Origin: Collinsella aerofaciens | GTDB taxonomy: Bacteria > Actinomycetota > Coriobacteriia > Coriobacteriales > Coriobacteriaceae | NCBI RefSeq assembly: GCF_028209885.1 | Contig: NZ_JAQLEM010000003.1 | Span: 1 to 64,000 of the forward strand | Length of the DNA stretch: 64,000 nt | Reading direction: 5' to 3' | Part shown: in pieces, positions 8,721 to 17,414 of the stretch | Numbering within the stretch: the stretch's first letter is position 1 | Layout: the number at the start of each line of letters is the position of its first letter | Notes under the pieces: generated by a model | Seen by the model: the letters and a program-made list of their open reading frames with translations, nothing else | What the model was told of the DNA's origin: nothing | The model's database searches: none | Translations under genes and position numbers: made by a program

Positions 8721-10871
8721 ATGGCATCCAAATACTCCATGAACGACCGTCCCAGCTGGCCTCGCCGCGCCATCGTTACCGCCGGCGAGCCCTACGGCAA
8801 CAAGGGCCTTCACTTTGGCCACGTTGGCGGCGTCTTTGTCCCTGCCGACTTCTTCGCCCGCTTCCTGCGCGACCGTCTGGGCCGCGAGAACGTCATCTTC
8901 ACCTCGGGCACCGACTGCTACGGCTCGCCCATCATGGAGAGCTACCGCAAGCTCAAGGAGAACGAAGGCTACGATAAGTCCATCGGCGAGTATGTCGAGT
9001 CCAATCACTCCCGCCAGGCCGCGACCCTCAACAACTACAACATCAGCTGCGATATCTACGGCGGCTCGGGCCTTGAGCCGGCTGCGCAGATTCACAACGA
9101 GGTGACCGCCGAGATTATCGAGCGTCTGCACGAACAGGGCACCATCTCCAAGCGCTCCACGCTGCAGTTCTACGACGCCAAGGCCGGCACGTTCCTCAAC
9201 GGCCGCCAGGTGATCGGCCGCTGTCCCATCCAGGGCTGCAAGTCCGAGAAAGCCTACGCCGACGAGTGCGACCTGGGTCACCAGTTTGAGCCCGAGGAGC
9301 TCATCGCGCCCAAGAGCCAGCTCACCGGCGAGGTGCCCGAGCTGCGCCCGGTCGACAACCTCTACTTCGACCTGCCGGCCTACCTCGACTTTATGAAGAC
9401 CTACACCGCCAAGCTCGCCCAGAACCCGCAGGTTCGCTCCGTGGTCTCCAAGACCATGGATGAGTGGCTGCTGCCGGCTCAGCTCTACATTCAGAACAAA
9501 TTCCGCGAGGCCTTCGACGCCGTCGAGGACCAGCTCCCCGAGCACACCGTGCTGGAGCCCGAGGGCAACAAGAGCAGCTTTACCGTCACCTTCCCCAGCT
9601 GGAAGGAGCGCGATGACGCCCACGCGGTGCTCGCCAACGGCGGCGTGCGCTTCCGCAGCGGCAAGGCACTCGTGCCCTTCCGCATCACCGGCAACATCGA
9701 CTGGGGCGTTCCGGTGCCCGAGGTCGATGGCGTCTCCGACGTCACCTGCTGGTGCTGGCCCGAGAGCCTGTGGGCGCCCATCAGCTATACGCGTACCGTG
9801 CTCGCGCGCGATGCCAAGGCCGCCGGCGTGACCGAGGGCGTCGCCGCCCAGGATGCCGCCCTCATGGGCGAGCCCGCTGCCGACTCCACGCAGGTCCCCG
9901 CGCCCACCTACCAGCACAGCTCGCTCGACTGGCGCGACTGGTGGTGCTCAGACGACGCACAGATCTACCAGTTTATCGGTCAGGACAACATCTACTTCTA
10001 CTGCATCGCGCAGACCGCCATGTGGGAGGCCCTGGGATGGGACCTCACGCAGAGCACCGTCAGCGCCTGCTACCACCTGCTCTACATGGGCAAAAAGGCC
10101 AGCTCGTCCTCGCAGACGCCGCCCCCGCCGGCAGACGACCTGCTCAACCACTACACCTGCGAGCAGATGCGTGCGCACTGGCTGTCGCTCGGCCTGTCCG
10201 AAAAGCCGGTGAGCTTTAGCCCCAAGGCATACGACACGCGTGTGACCGGCAAGGACAAGGACGGCAACGAGGTGCGCGCCTGCGACGACAAGCGCGTTAT
10301 CGATCCGGCCCTTAAGGAGAGCGCCCTTTTGACCGGCGTATTCAACCGTCTGGCCCGCAGCTGCTTCTACGGCGTCGCCGTCAAGGAAGGCGACGAGAGC
10401 CCCTATCGCAACGGCTGCATCCCCGCCGGTGCCGCCTCTGCCGCCGTGGTCGAGGCTGCCGAGCAGGCAGCTCTTGCCTTTGAGCAGGCCATGTACAAGT
10501 TCGAGACGCACCGCGCGCTTGCCGTGTGCGACGACTACCTGCGCGCCGCCAACAAGCGCTGGAGCGACGCCTCCAAGGCCGCCAACAAGCTCGAGGGCGA
10601 CGAAGCAAACGCAGCGATGACGCAGGCCCTGGTTGATGCCTTTACCGAGCTGCGCGTGGCGACCGTCCTGATGCACGGTATCGTCCCGGCCGGCTGCGAA
10701 CTCATCTGCGAGTACTTCGACGTCGATCCGGTCGCCTTCTTTAGCTGGGATAACATCTTTGCCTCCACGGACGAGTTCGTAGAGAGCCTGGGCGAGAAGC
10801 CCGGCGACCACCGCGTGAAGCCGCTGCCCCCGCGCTTCGACTTCTTTAGCAAGCACGAGAGCCAGTACTAA
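8721..10871 (+). CDS. Methionyl-tRNA synthetase-like class I tRNA ligase with altered KMSKS loop
   Basis: A 716-residue class I synthetase of the methionine type. The HIGH motif appears as HFGHV near residue 35. A zinc-knuckle insert reads GRCPIQGCKSEKAYADEC, followed by PEELIAPKSQLTGEVPELR as in MetRS. The nucleotide-binding region has NIDWGVPVP and IYQFIGQDNIYFY. The KMSKS loop, however, reads GKKASSSSQTPPPP, so the second lysine of the motif is lost. The C-terminal half resembles the helical anticodon-binding domain. AAGGAG lies five bases before the ATG at 8721, whereas the frame from 8628 has no ribosome site. It may be the working MetRS with a variant loop or a paralogue with another job; I cannot see whether a standard metG exists elsewhere. 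Confidence 0.8.
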   Translation: MASKYSMNDRPSWPRRAIVTAGEPYGNKGLHFGHVGGVFVPADFFARFLRDRLGRENVIFTSGTDCYGSPIMESYRKLKENEGYDKSIGEYVESNHSRQAATLNNYNISCDIYGGSGLEPAAQIHNEVTAEIIERLHEQGTISKRSTLQFYDAKAGTFLNGRQVIGRCPIQGCKSEKAYADECDLGHQFEPEELIAPKSQLTGEVPELRPVDNLYFDLPAYLDFMKTYTAKLAQNPQVRSVVSKTMDEWLLPAQLYIQNKFREAFDAVEDQLPEHTVLEPEGNKSSFTVTFPSWKERDDAHAVLANGGVRFRSGKALVPFRITGNIDWGVPVPEVDGVSDVTCWCWPESLWAPISYTRTVLARDAKAAGVTEGVAAQDAALMGEPAADSTQVPAPTYQHSSLDWRDWWCSDDAQIYQFIGQDNIYFYCIAQTAMWEALGWDLTQSTVSACYHLLYMGKKASSSSQTPPPPADDLLNHYTCEQMRAHWLSLGLSEKPVSFSPKAYDTRVTGKDKDGNEVRACDDKRVIDPALKESALLTGVFNRLARSCFYGVAVKEGDESPYRNGCIPAGAASAAVVEAAEQAALAFEQAMYKFETHRALAVCDDYLRAANKRWSDASKAANKLEGDEANAAMTQALVDAFTELRVATVLMHGIVPAGCELICEYFDVDPVAFFSWDNIFASTDEFVESLGEKPGDHRVKPLPPRFDFFSKHESQY

Positions 10872-10899
10872 AGCACGCCAGCAGCGGCGTGCCCGGAAA

Positions 10900-10918
10900 G
10901 TAGTCAATTTGGGACGGG
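10900..10918. repeat. Fragment of a dispersed AATTTGGGACGGG repeat
   Basis: The 13 bases AATTTGGGACGGG, preceded by GTAGTC, match the core of both arms of the inverted element at 48545-48671 (GTAGCTAATTTGGGACGGGG). A related form lies at about 60680-60700. It lies between the synthetase-like gene and the methyltransferase gene, just before the latter's ribosome site. Confidence 0.45.
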
Positions 10919-10930
10919 AAGGAAAGACGG

Positions 10931-12034
10931 ATGTCCAAGCCGCGTCGTCGTAAGCAGAAAAAGCAGGTCAAGCCCGAGCTCAAGCTCAGGCAATTTGCCG
11001 CCACCGAGCTTTCCGACCAGCTTGCCGCCCTTCCCTGCGCCGCCGACCTGCCGCGCTTTATGGTCGATACGGTCGCTGGCGCCTATGCCCTCACCGATGC
11101 CGAGCTCATGATCGAGGGCTTTGGCGCCGCAGCCGCACGCCCGGTCACGCTGCGCGCCAACACGCTCAAGGCAACCGCCGAGGACATCGCTGCGGCGCTC
11201 GATGCCGCCGGCATCGCGCACCAAACCGTTACCTGGTATCCGGACGCCTTTATCCTGCCCGAGGCCCAGGTTTCCGATCTGTGGGATCTCGACATCTACC
11301 GCGACGGCAAGATCTATCTGCAGAGCCTGTCGTCCATGATGCCGCCTTTGGTGTTGGATGCTCAGGCCGGCGAGGACATCCTGGACATGTGCGCAGCCCC
11401 TGGCGGCAAGACGACGCAGATCGCCGCCCTCACCCAGGGCCAGGCACACCTCACCGCCTGCGAGATGAGCATTCCCCGCGCCGAGAAGCTCGAAGCCAAC
11501 CTCCACCGCCAAGGTGCCAAAAACGTGCCCGTCATGCGCATCGACGCACGCGAGCTCGACGAGTTCTTCCGCTTTGACCGCATCCTGCTCGACGCTCCCT
11601 GCACCGGCACGGGCACCGTCATCAGCGGCAACGAGAAAAGCCTGCGCGGCCTGACCGAGCAGCTGCTGAGCAAGTGTGCCCGCTCGCAGCGAGCACTTCT
11701 GGACCGCGCCATGGGAGCCCTTAAACCGGGCGGCACGCTCGTCTATTCGACCTGTTCAATCTTGCCGCAGGAAAACGAGGACGCCCTGCAAGAGGCCCTC
11801 GACAAGCATATGGACTGCGAGCTCATCCCCCTCGACGGCACGCCAAGCGAAAGTGAAGCACGCCGCGCCCAGGATGCCGGCGAGGAGCCGCATATCGAGA
11901 GCAACGCTCTCACCGAGGCCATCGCCGCGGGTCAGGTATCGGCCATCGCCAACGGCCTGCCCGGCACGCTCACCATTCCGCCTAGCCGCGACTTTGAGGG
12001 CTTCTACATTGCCCTGATCCGAAAACGCAGCTAG
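10931..12034 (+). CDS. RsmB/NOP2-family RNA cytosine-C5 methyltransferase
   Basis: A 367-residue S-adenosylmethionine-dependent enzyme that methylates C5 of cytosine in rRNA or tRNA. After a basic N-terminus (SKPRRRKQKKQVKPE) and a small N-terminal domain comes the catalytic fold: LDMCAAPGGKTTQIA (motif I), LLDAPCTGTGT with the motif IV cysteine, and LVYSTCSILPQENE with the motif VI cysteine. The two-cysteine arrangement is that of the NOP2/NSUN family. The C-terminus is short (ends near FEGFYIALIRK), with no PUA domain. The target base cannot be told from sequence. It follows the synthetase-like gene by 59 bases and may be cotranscribed. Confidence 0.9.
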   Translation: MSKPRRRKQKKQVKPELKLRQFAATELSDQLAALPCAADLPRFMVDTVAGAYALTDAELMIEGFGAAAARPVTLRANTLKATAEDIAAALDAAGIAHQTVTWYPDAFILPEAQVSDLWDLDIYRDGKIYLQSLSSMMPPLVLDAQAGEDILDMCAAPGGKTTQIAALTQGQAHLTACEMSIPRAEKLEANLHRQGAKNVPVMRIDARELDEFFRFDRILLDAPCTGTGTVISGNEKSLRGLTEQLLSKCARSQRALLDRAMGALKPGGTLVYSTCSILPQENEDALQEALDKHMDCELIPLDGTPSESEARRAQDAGEEPHIESNALTEAIAAGQVSAIANGLPGTLTIPPSRDFEGFYIALIRKRS

Positions 12035-12058
12035 CGCACGGATTCAAAACTCAACAAG

Positions 12059-12229
12059 CTATCTCTGTGCGCGTTTGCCCTGCTGGTCACGATGTTGTTT
12101 AAGCGTCGCGCGCTCTTTGCGTTCGGCCCTTTTGCCCTTAATGGCCGTGACCACAAAGTAGATGACCGCGGCGGCTACGATTGCGCCCACGCATAGGCCA
12201 ATCGAGCCCAACATTGCCGAAAATTCCAT
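12059..12229 (-). CDS. Small membrane protein, 56 residues
   Basis: A short reading frame on the minus strand encodes 56 residues. An N-terminal hydrophobic segment (MLGSIGLCVGAIVAAAVIYF, then VVTAI) is followed by a strongly basic tail (KGKRAERKERATLKQHRD). This fits a single-span membrane protein with a positive cytoplasmic tail. AGAGAGG lies nine bases before the ATG, and codon use is GC-rich like the neighbours. Its only plus-strand competitors are low-complexity frames. The function is unknown. It sits alone between two rightward genes, convergent with the methyltransferase. Confidence 0.6.
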   Translation of the reverse strand: MEFSAMLGSIGLCVGAIVAAAVIYFVVTAIKGKRAERKERATLKQHRDQQGKRAQR

Positions 12230-12420
12230 ACCGCGTCACCTCTCTTTTAAACGGGACTTTCAAGATAGCACCTCGATACCCGCCACCACAGCTCCTTCAC
12301 GTTCGCCGGCCCTTCGGTCTAACGGATGGCGCGGCGGGGAAAAATCAACTCGTCAAACGATTTAGCATTCGCAATTCCGGCTGCATAGCGCCGGCCGTTA
12401 TCACATAGAATCGAGCCTCC

Positions 12421-13512
12421 ATGGATACCCTCAACGATCTAAATGAGCGCGTCGACGCCTTCGTCGGCACCAGCTCCTTCGACACGCCTGCCGCGGCAAA
12501 CGACCAAGCTCCCATCGATGTGCCCGCCGAGGTTCACGAGGACATCGTCGCCTCGGTCGATTTCTCCGAGGTCGAGCTCGCAGACGAGTTCACCGAGCCC
12601 CAGGTAGCCGTGACCCCCAACGGACTGCTCCCCATGGAGCCCCTGCCCATCGACGGACGTCTGCGCAAGGCTGCCCTTCGCATGCCCGACGAGATCGAGG
12701 AGGCCAGCGGCTTCACGCTCTTCGGCCGCCGCATCAAGTCGCTCATTTACACCACCGATGTCGCGGTTATCCGCAACTCCAACGCCGATGCCGTTTTTGC
12801 GGTCTACCCTTTCACGCCGCAGCCCGCCATTACGCAAGCGCTGCTGACCGTCGCCGAGTGCCCGGTCTTTGTAGGCGTGGGCGGCGGAACTACGACCGGT
12901 AAGCGCTCCGTGCAGATGGCAGCCGTCTCCGAGATGCAGGGCGCGGCGGGCTGCGTGGTCAACTCCCCCGCCACTGCCGAGATGGTCGAGCACATCACCA
13001 ACATCGCCGACATCCCCGTCATCGCCACGGTCGTTCGCTGCGACGACGATGCTCACGCCAAGGTGCGCGCCGGAGCCAAGATTCTCAACATCGCCGCCGG
13101 CAAGAACACGCCCCAGGTCCTACGCGAGCTGCGCGAGCACTATCCCAACCTGCCGCTCATCGCACCGGGCGGCAAGACGCCCGAGAGCATCCGTGAAACC
13201 ATCGCCGCCGGCGCCAACGCCATCATCTGGACGCCGCCTTCGGCCCAGCAGCTACAGACCGACATGATGCAGCGTTATCGCAAGATGAAGGAAGACGCCA
13301 CACCTGTCATCTCGCGCGACGATGTGCCCATTATCGACCAGGTCGCCGCCGCCGAGGTCAGCCAAGTCGAGAATATGAATCCCGACGTGCCGATTCCCGA
13401 CGAAGTCATCGAGCGCGTCGCTTCGATCCACGAGCGCGTCGAGGAGCATCGCGCCAATCGCGGCCTCAAGCCATCACTGCACGGCTTCTTCTTCCGCGGA
13501 AAGAAACGCTAG
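12421..13512 (+). CDS. Uncharacterised protein with a phosphate-binding-barrel-like domain
   Basis: A 363-residue soluble protein that I cannot assign to a named enzyme. Residues 1-75 are acidic and probably disordered. The middle (about 95-285) alternates hydrophobic strands and helices: FAVYPFTPQPAITQALLTV, VFVGVGGGTTTGKRS, GCVVNSPATAEMVEHI, IPVIATVVR, KILNIAAGKNTPQVL, PLIAPGGKTPESIRETIAAG and ANAIIWTPPS. The order of glycine-rich turns after strands resembles ribulose-phosphate-binding or aldolase-type (beta/alpha)8 barrels. The tail is charged. Translation signals before the ATG are weak, but TAGAAT about ten bases upstream could be a -10. A terminator follows at once, so it is probably monocistronic. 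Confidence 0.6.
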   Translation: MDTLNDLNERVDAFVGTSSFDTPAAANDQAPIDVPAEVHEDIVASVDFSEVELADEFTEPQVAVTPNGLLPMEPLPIDGRLRKAALRMPDEIEEASGFTLFGRRIKSLIYTTDVAVIRNSNADAVFAVYPFTPQPAITQALLTVAECPVFVGVGGGTTTGKRSVQMAAVSEMQGAAGCVVNSPATAEMVEHITNIADIPVIATVVRCDDDAHAKVRAGAKILNIAAGKNTPQVLRELREHYPNLPLIAPGGKTPESIRETIAAGANAIIWTPPSAQQLQTDMMQRYRKMKEDATPVISRDDVPIIDQVAAAEVSQVENMNPDVPIPDEVIERVASIHERVEEHRANRGLKPSLHGFFFRGKKR

Positions 13513-13524
13513 CCGCAACAGCAA

Positions 13525-13552
13525 GGCCCGCCCCACAAACGTGAGGCGGGCC
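13525..13552 (+). terminator. Rho-independent-like terminator
   Basis: Stem GGCCCGCC / GGCGGGCC with a 12-base loop, followed by the moderately T-rich GTTATCGTTT, 12 bases after the 12421-13512 gene. It may also serve the convergent degV gene. Confidence 0.75.
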
Positions 13553-13593
13553 GTTATCGTTTGAGCAATCATGCAGCGACGTGATGGAGCAAA

Positions 13594-14484
13594 TTAATCC
13601 ACGCGCTTGTCGCCCATAAAGAAGAGCGCCACCGTACCAGGTCCGGTATGCGAGCCAATCAGAGTACCGATGTCATTGATCTCAATCTTGCCTTTAAGCT
13701 GCGGAACCTGTTCCTCAATCAGCGCCGCAACTGCCTCGGCATCCTCGCGGCACGCCGAGTGCGACATGATGCACTTACCCGAATAATCCGCACCGTCCTG
13801 CACGTGTGCCATCATGGTCTTGGCCATCTCGGAAATCGCGCGCTTCTTAGTGCGAATCTTCTCACGTGGCGACAGCTTGCCGTCGCAATCGACCGTCATA
13901 AGCGGGCAAATCTTAAGCGCCGTGCCGATGATCGCACTCGCAGCCGAAATGCGACCGCCTCGTAGATAGCTCGACAGATCGGTCGAGAAGAACCAGTGGT
14001 GCAGGTTGAGTTTGTGCTCCTCGATCCAGGCAGCCGTCTCGTCGAGTGAAGCCCCGCTATCGCGCACGTCGGCGGCATATTCCAGCAACAGGCCAAAGCC
14101 CGAAGACGCCGCCAGCGAATCGATGACGCGCACCTTGCCGCCCTGGGGATAGCGATCCGCGAGCATCTGCGCCGCAACGCAGGCCGATCCATACGTGCCC
14201 GAAATACCCGACGACAACGCCAGGTGCAGCACGTCTTTACCCTCGGCAACAAACGGCTCCCAAAACTCCTTGTACTCACCCACGCTCACCTGAGACGTCT
14301 TGGGCATGGCGCCCGCGGCAATCTGGGCAAAAAACTTGTCCGGCGTAATCGACTGATACAGATCGTCCGTATGGACAACATCGTCGATCTCGTAATGAAA
14401 ACACACGACAGGGATATTGCGCGACGCAAAGAACTCACGGGTTCGGTCGGCGGCGGATTCACAGGTCAGGACAAAATCACTCAT
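13594..14484 (-). CDS. DegV family fatty-acid-binding protein
   Basis: DegV (FakB-like) proteins bind a fatty acid and in Gram-positives hand it to the FakA kinase for phospholipid synthesis. This 296-residue protein has the family features: an N-terminal SAADRT segment, KTSQVSVGEYKEFW, the ligand-loop LALSSGISGTYGSA, VRVIDSLAASSGFGLL, YLRGGRISAASAIIG, and the C-terminal IGSHTGPGTVALFF. AAGGAG lies six bases before the ATG at 14484. A start at 14502 is possible but has no ribosome site. No fakA lies nearby. Confidence 0.9.
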   Translation of the reverse strand: MSDFVLTCESAADRTREFFASRNIPVVCFHYEIDDVVHTDDLYQSITPDKFFAQIAAGAMPKTSQVSVGEYKEFWEPFVAEGKDVLHLALSSGISGTYGSACVAAQMLADRYPQGGKVRVIDSLAASSGFGLLLEYAADVRDSGASLDETAAWIEEHKLNLHHWFFSTDLSSYLRGGRISAASAIIGTALKICPLMTVDCDGKLSPREKIRTKKRAISEMAKTMMAHVQDGADYSGKCIMSHSACREDAEAVAALIEEQVPQLKGKIEINDIGTLIGSHTGPGTVALFFMGDKRVD

Positions 14485-14804
14485 ATGAGGCTCCTTACTC
14501 ATTGCTGCGCAAATTATCGCACAGTGAGCCTACATACGGTACATATGTCCACTATTTACCAAATCGAACCAAAAATAGCGAACATCTTTACCACCATCGT
14601 CTCCACCGGCCCCACGCATAAATATCTGAGAAAACACCTTCTGTCGTCTCCACTCAACCGCCATATCCACCTCAACTAAATCGATTTACCAAACCGTTCA
14701 GCCGACAATTCAGCCGCCGGCGCAAAATCGAAACAAAAGCGGCGCATACTGATAAACGTTTGACGCTGTTTATCAGTTTTACCAGCCCCATCGGAAGGTG
14801 TTTC
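14485..14804. other. Intergenic region between degV and fbp
   Basis: A 320-base divergent promoter region. It contains an AT-rich block, the palindrome ACATATGT near 14540, and the inverted repeat at 14748-14777. No convincing gene is seen in it. Confidence 0.5.
14748..14777. promoter_or_regulatory. Inverted repeat in the fbp leader
   Basis: Ten-base arms ACTGATAAAC / GTTTATCAGT are separated by ten bases. The repeat ends 27 bases before the fbp start and is followed by TTT. It could be an operator for a sugar-sensing repressor or a weak attenuator. The AT-rich arms contrast with the GC-rich surroundings. Confidence 0.5.
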
Positions 14805-16721
14805 ATGGTCGCATTCGATCGCAACCCGCAAGACTTCAAGTATCTGCGCCTGCTGTCGAGACAGTTCCCCACCGAACAATCCGCGTTTACCGAAATTATC
14901 AACCTCTCGGCCATCCTCAACCTACCCAAGGGCACCGAGCATTTTATGAGCGACGTGCATGGCGAGTACGAAGCCTTTATGCACATCCTCAACAACTGCT
15001 CGGGCGTCGTGCGCGAGCATGTCGACGAGATTTTTGGCGACACGCTCTCCTTTGACGAAAAGGGCGAGCTGTGCACGCTCATCTACTACCCGCGCGAGAA
15101 GATCGACCTGGTCCGCAGCCAGCGCGAGGACTCGCCAACTTGGTACAAGACGATGCTTGACCAGCTCATCATGGTCGCTCGCTCGCTTTCAAGCCGCTAC
15201 ACGCGCTCCAAGGTGCGTAAGGCCATCCCGCGCGACTACGCCTATATCATCGACGAGTTGTTGCACACGCACCCGGACGAGAACAACTATCGCGTGCGCT
15301 ATCACGAGCGCATCGTGGAGTCCATCCTGGAGACCGCCAGCGCCGACGACTTTATCGAGTCGCTCGCCTCGCTCATCAAGCGCCTGGCCGTCGACCACCT
15401 GCACCTGGTGGGCGACATCTTCGACCGCGGCGGCGGCGCGGCCAAGATTATGGACCGTCTGCTCACCTACCATTCACTCGACATCCAGTGGGGCAACCAC
15501 GACCTACTGTGGATGGGCGCTGCGGCCGGTGAGCCCGCCTGCATCGCCACGGTGTTGCGCAACAACCTACGCTACGACAACTACGAGATCCTGGAGAACG
15601 ACTACGACATCTCGCTGCGTGAGCTTGTCGCCTTTGCCGATGCCACCTACACCGCCGGTGAGTCCATCACCCCGCTGATCAAGGCCATCAACGTGCTGCT
15701 CTTTAAGCTCGAGGGCCAGATTATCCAGCGCCACCCCGAGTTCGATATGACCGACCGCCTGTTACTCGACAAGATCGACCACGACACCGGCACGGTCACG
15801 CTCGCCGACGGCAGCGTGTGGCCGCTCACGACCAACGACTTCCCCACCGTCGACCCGGCGGACCCCTACACGCTCACGTCTCAGGAGCAGCACATCATCG
15901 ACAAGCTCGTGTCCGAGTTTGTCACCGCCGATCACCTGCATCGCCATATCGATTTCCTCTACACCCACGGCTCGATGTACAAGGTCGCCAACGGCAACCT
16001 GCTCTTCCACGGCTGCGTTCCACTCAACGAAGACGGCACCTTCAGCAGCATGAACTGCCTGGGCACCTGGCACGCTGGCCGCGATTATCTCGATTTTTGC
16101 GACCACATCGCCCGCCGCGCGTGGCGCGTGGGCGACCGCGATGCCCTCGACTGGATGTGGTACCTGTGGATTGGCTTCAATTCACCCGCCAGCGGACGCC
16201 TGGTGCGTACCTTTGAGCGCGCCTATATCGCCGATAAGAGCACCTGGGTCGAGCCGATGGACCCGTACTTTACGCTTACCAAGTCGCCCTCGGTCTGCGA
16301 TGATATCATGCGCGAGTTTGGCGTCGCGGCCATGGCATGCTCGCCGACCGGCCACATCATCAACGGCCACACGCCCGTTAAAACCACCAAGGGTGAGCAG
16401 CCCATCCGCGCCGAGGGCAAGCTACTGGTCATCGATGGCGGCTTCTGCCGCGCTTACCATCCCAAGACGGGCATCGCCGGCTATACGCTCATCTCGAGCT
16501 CGCGCGGCTGCCGCCTCAAGTCGCACCGGGCCTTTACGACGGTTGCCGAGGCACTCACGCGCAACGTGGACATCGAGAGCGAGACCAACCGTTTTGACCA
16601 AGCAGACCGTCGCCGCATGGTGAGCGACACCGATACTGGCGCCAAGATTCGCAGCCAGATCCAGGACCTGCGCCAGCTGCTCGATGCATATAGAAACGGT
16701 GCTATCGAGGAGCGCGCCTAG
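14805..16721 (+). CDS. fbp: Fructose-1,6-bisphosphatase, class III
   Basis: Converts fructose 1,6-bisphosphate to fructose 6-phosphate in gluconeogenesis. The 638-residue length and sequence fit the class III enzymes of Firmicutes and relatives, which belong to the metallophosphatase fold. Metal-binding motifs are visible: HFMSDVHGEYEAF near residue 50, GDIFDRGGGAAKIMDRL near 205, WGNHDLLWMG near 230, and NGHTPVKT near 525. The ORF is open from 14760, but GGAAGG lies seven bases before the ATG at 14805 and family similarity (DFKYLRLLSRQFPTEQSA) starts just after it. An inverted repeat sits in the leader and a long hairpin follows the stop. Confidence 0.95.
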   Translation: MVAFDRNPQDFKYLRLLSRQFPTEQSAFTEIINLSAILNLPKGTEHFMSDVHGEYEAFMHILNNCSGVVREHVDEIFGDTLSFDEKGELCTLIYYPREKIDLVRSQREDSPTWYKTMLDQLIMVARSLSSRYTRSKVRKAIPRDYAYIIDELLHTHPDENNYRVRYHERIVESILETASADDFIESLASLIKRLAVDHLHLVGDIFDRGGGAAKIMDRLLTYHSLDIQWGNHDLLWMGAAAGEPACIATVLRNNLRYDNYEILENDYDISLRELVAFADATYTAGESITPLIKAINVLLFKLEGQIIQRHPEFDMTDRLLLDKIDHDTGTVTLADGSVWPLTTNDFPTVDPADPYTLTSQEQHIIDKLVSEFVTADHLHRHIDFLYTHGSMYKVANGNLLFHGCVPLNEDGTFSSMNCLGTWHAGRDYLDFCDHIARRAWRVGDRDALDWMWYLWIGFNSPASGRLVRTFERAYIADKSTWVEPMDPYFTLTKSPSVCDDIMREFGVAAMACSPTGHIINGHTPVKTTKGEQPIRAEGKLLVIDGGFCRAYHPKTGIAGYTLISSSRGCRLKSHRAFTTVAEALTRNVDIESETNRFDQADRRRMVSDTDTGAKIRSQIQDLRQLLDAYRNGAIEERA

Positions 16722-16727
16722 CACCAC

Positions 16728-16770
16728 CCGCGGGGATTGGCTAAACTTGCTAAGTTTGTCATCCCCGCGG
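16728..16770. repeat. Long hairpin between fbp and gtrA
   Basis: Outer arms CCGCGGGGAT / ATCCCCGCGG enclose an inner AAACTT / AAGTTT stem. A further small stem with a TTCG loop (GGCGC TTCG GCGCC, 16769-16782) follows. There is no T run. It could attenuate read-through into gtrA or stabilise the fbp mRNA end. Confidence 0.55.
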
Positions 16771-16799
16771 CGCTTCGGCGCCAGCTTAAGGCAGGTACC

Positions 16800-17195
16800 A
16801 TGCAAAAGCTCCTTGCGCAGATTATGAAATTTGGCGTCGTCGGTGTCATTGCCACGGTTATCGACTTTGGCATTATGAATCTGCTCCACTACGGTCTGGG
16901 CCTCAACATCCTAATCGCCAACACCAGCGGCTTTATCATCTCACTCATCTTTAACTACCTCGCAAGCATGAAATACGTGTTTGCGCACAAGGAAGGCATG
17001 AGCCGCCGCCGCGAGTTCATCATCTTTGTCGTGCTGTCCGTGATCGGTTTGGTGCTCAACGATGGCATCGTGCTGGCGCTCAACGCCGGCCTGGGACTCG
17101 AGGCCAATATCGCCAAGATCTGTGCCACCGCGCTTGTCATGGTCTACAACTTTGTGACCCGAAAAATCTTCCTGGAGGGCGACGAGACAAAATAG
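16800..17195 (+). CDS. GtrA family membrane protein, copy 1
   Basis: A 131-residue protein with four hydrophobic segments, the typical GtrA size and topology. GtrA-type proteins are small membrane proteins implicated in moving lipid-linked sugars across the membrane for polysaccharide or teichoic acid synthesis. Segments visible are FGVVGVIATVIDFGIMNLL, NTSGFIISLIFNYLASMKYVF, FIIFVVLSVIGLVLNDG and ICATALVMVYNFVTRKIF. I chose the ATG at 16800, where similarity to the second copy at 17415 begins. An upstream frame to 16737 runs through a hairpin. The two copies are tandem paralogues. Confidence 0.88.
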   Translation: MQKLLAQIMKFGVVGVIATVIDFGIMNLLHYGLGLNILIANTSGFIISLIFNYLASMKYVFAHKEGMSRRREFIIFVVLSVIGLVLNDGIVLALNAGLGLEANIAKICATALVMVYNFVTRKIFLEGDETK

Positions 17196-17221
17196 CTCGA
17201 AACCCCTGTAGCATTACGGCG

Positions 17222-17261
17222 CCCACGGACGACGCGCACTCAGCGCAGTATCGTCCGTGGG
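17222..17261. repeat. Inverted repeat between the two gtrA genes
   Basis: Eleven-base perfect arms CCCACGGACGA / TCGTCCGTGGG with an 18-base loop. It is not followed by a T run. It may be a terminator-like or processing structure after gtrA copy 1. Confidence 0.5.
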
Positions 17262-17414
17262 TGTCGCTCGTTTACGGGCAAATTTTCAACGTTTGCGGAT
17301 TAGCTCTTGAAAATTTGGCGAGTTCATATAGTTCTTGGCAAAGACCTTACGTTTCCCTTGTAAAAGCTCTAAAGTATCCTCTGCTCGATTCATCAACGCA
17401 TTGGATGTGATTAC

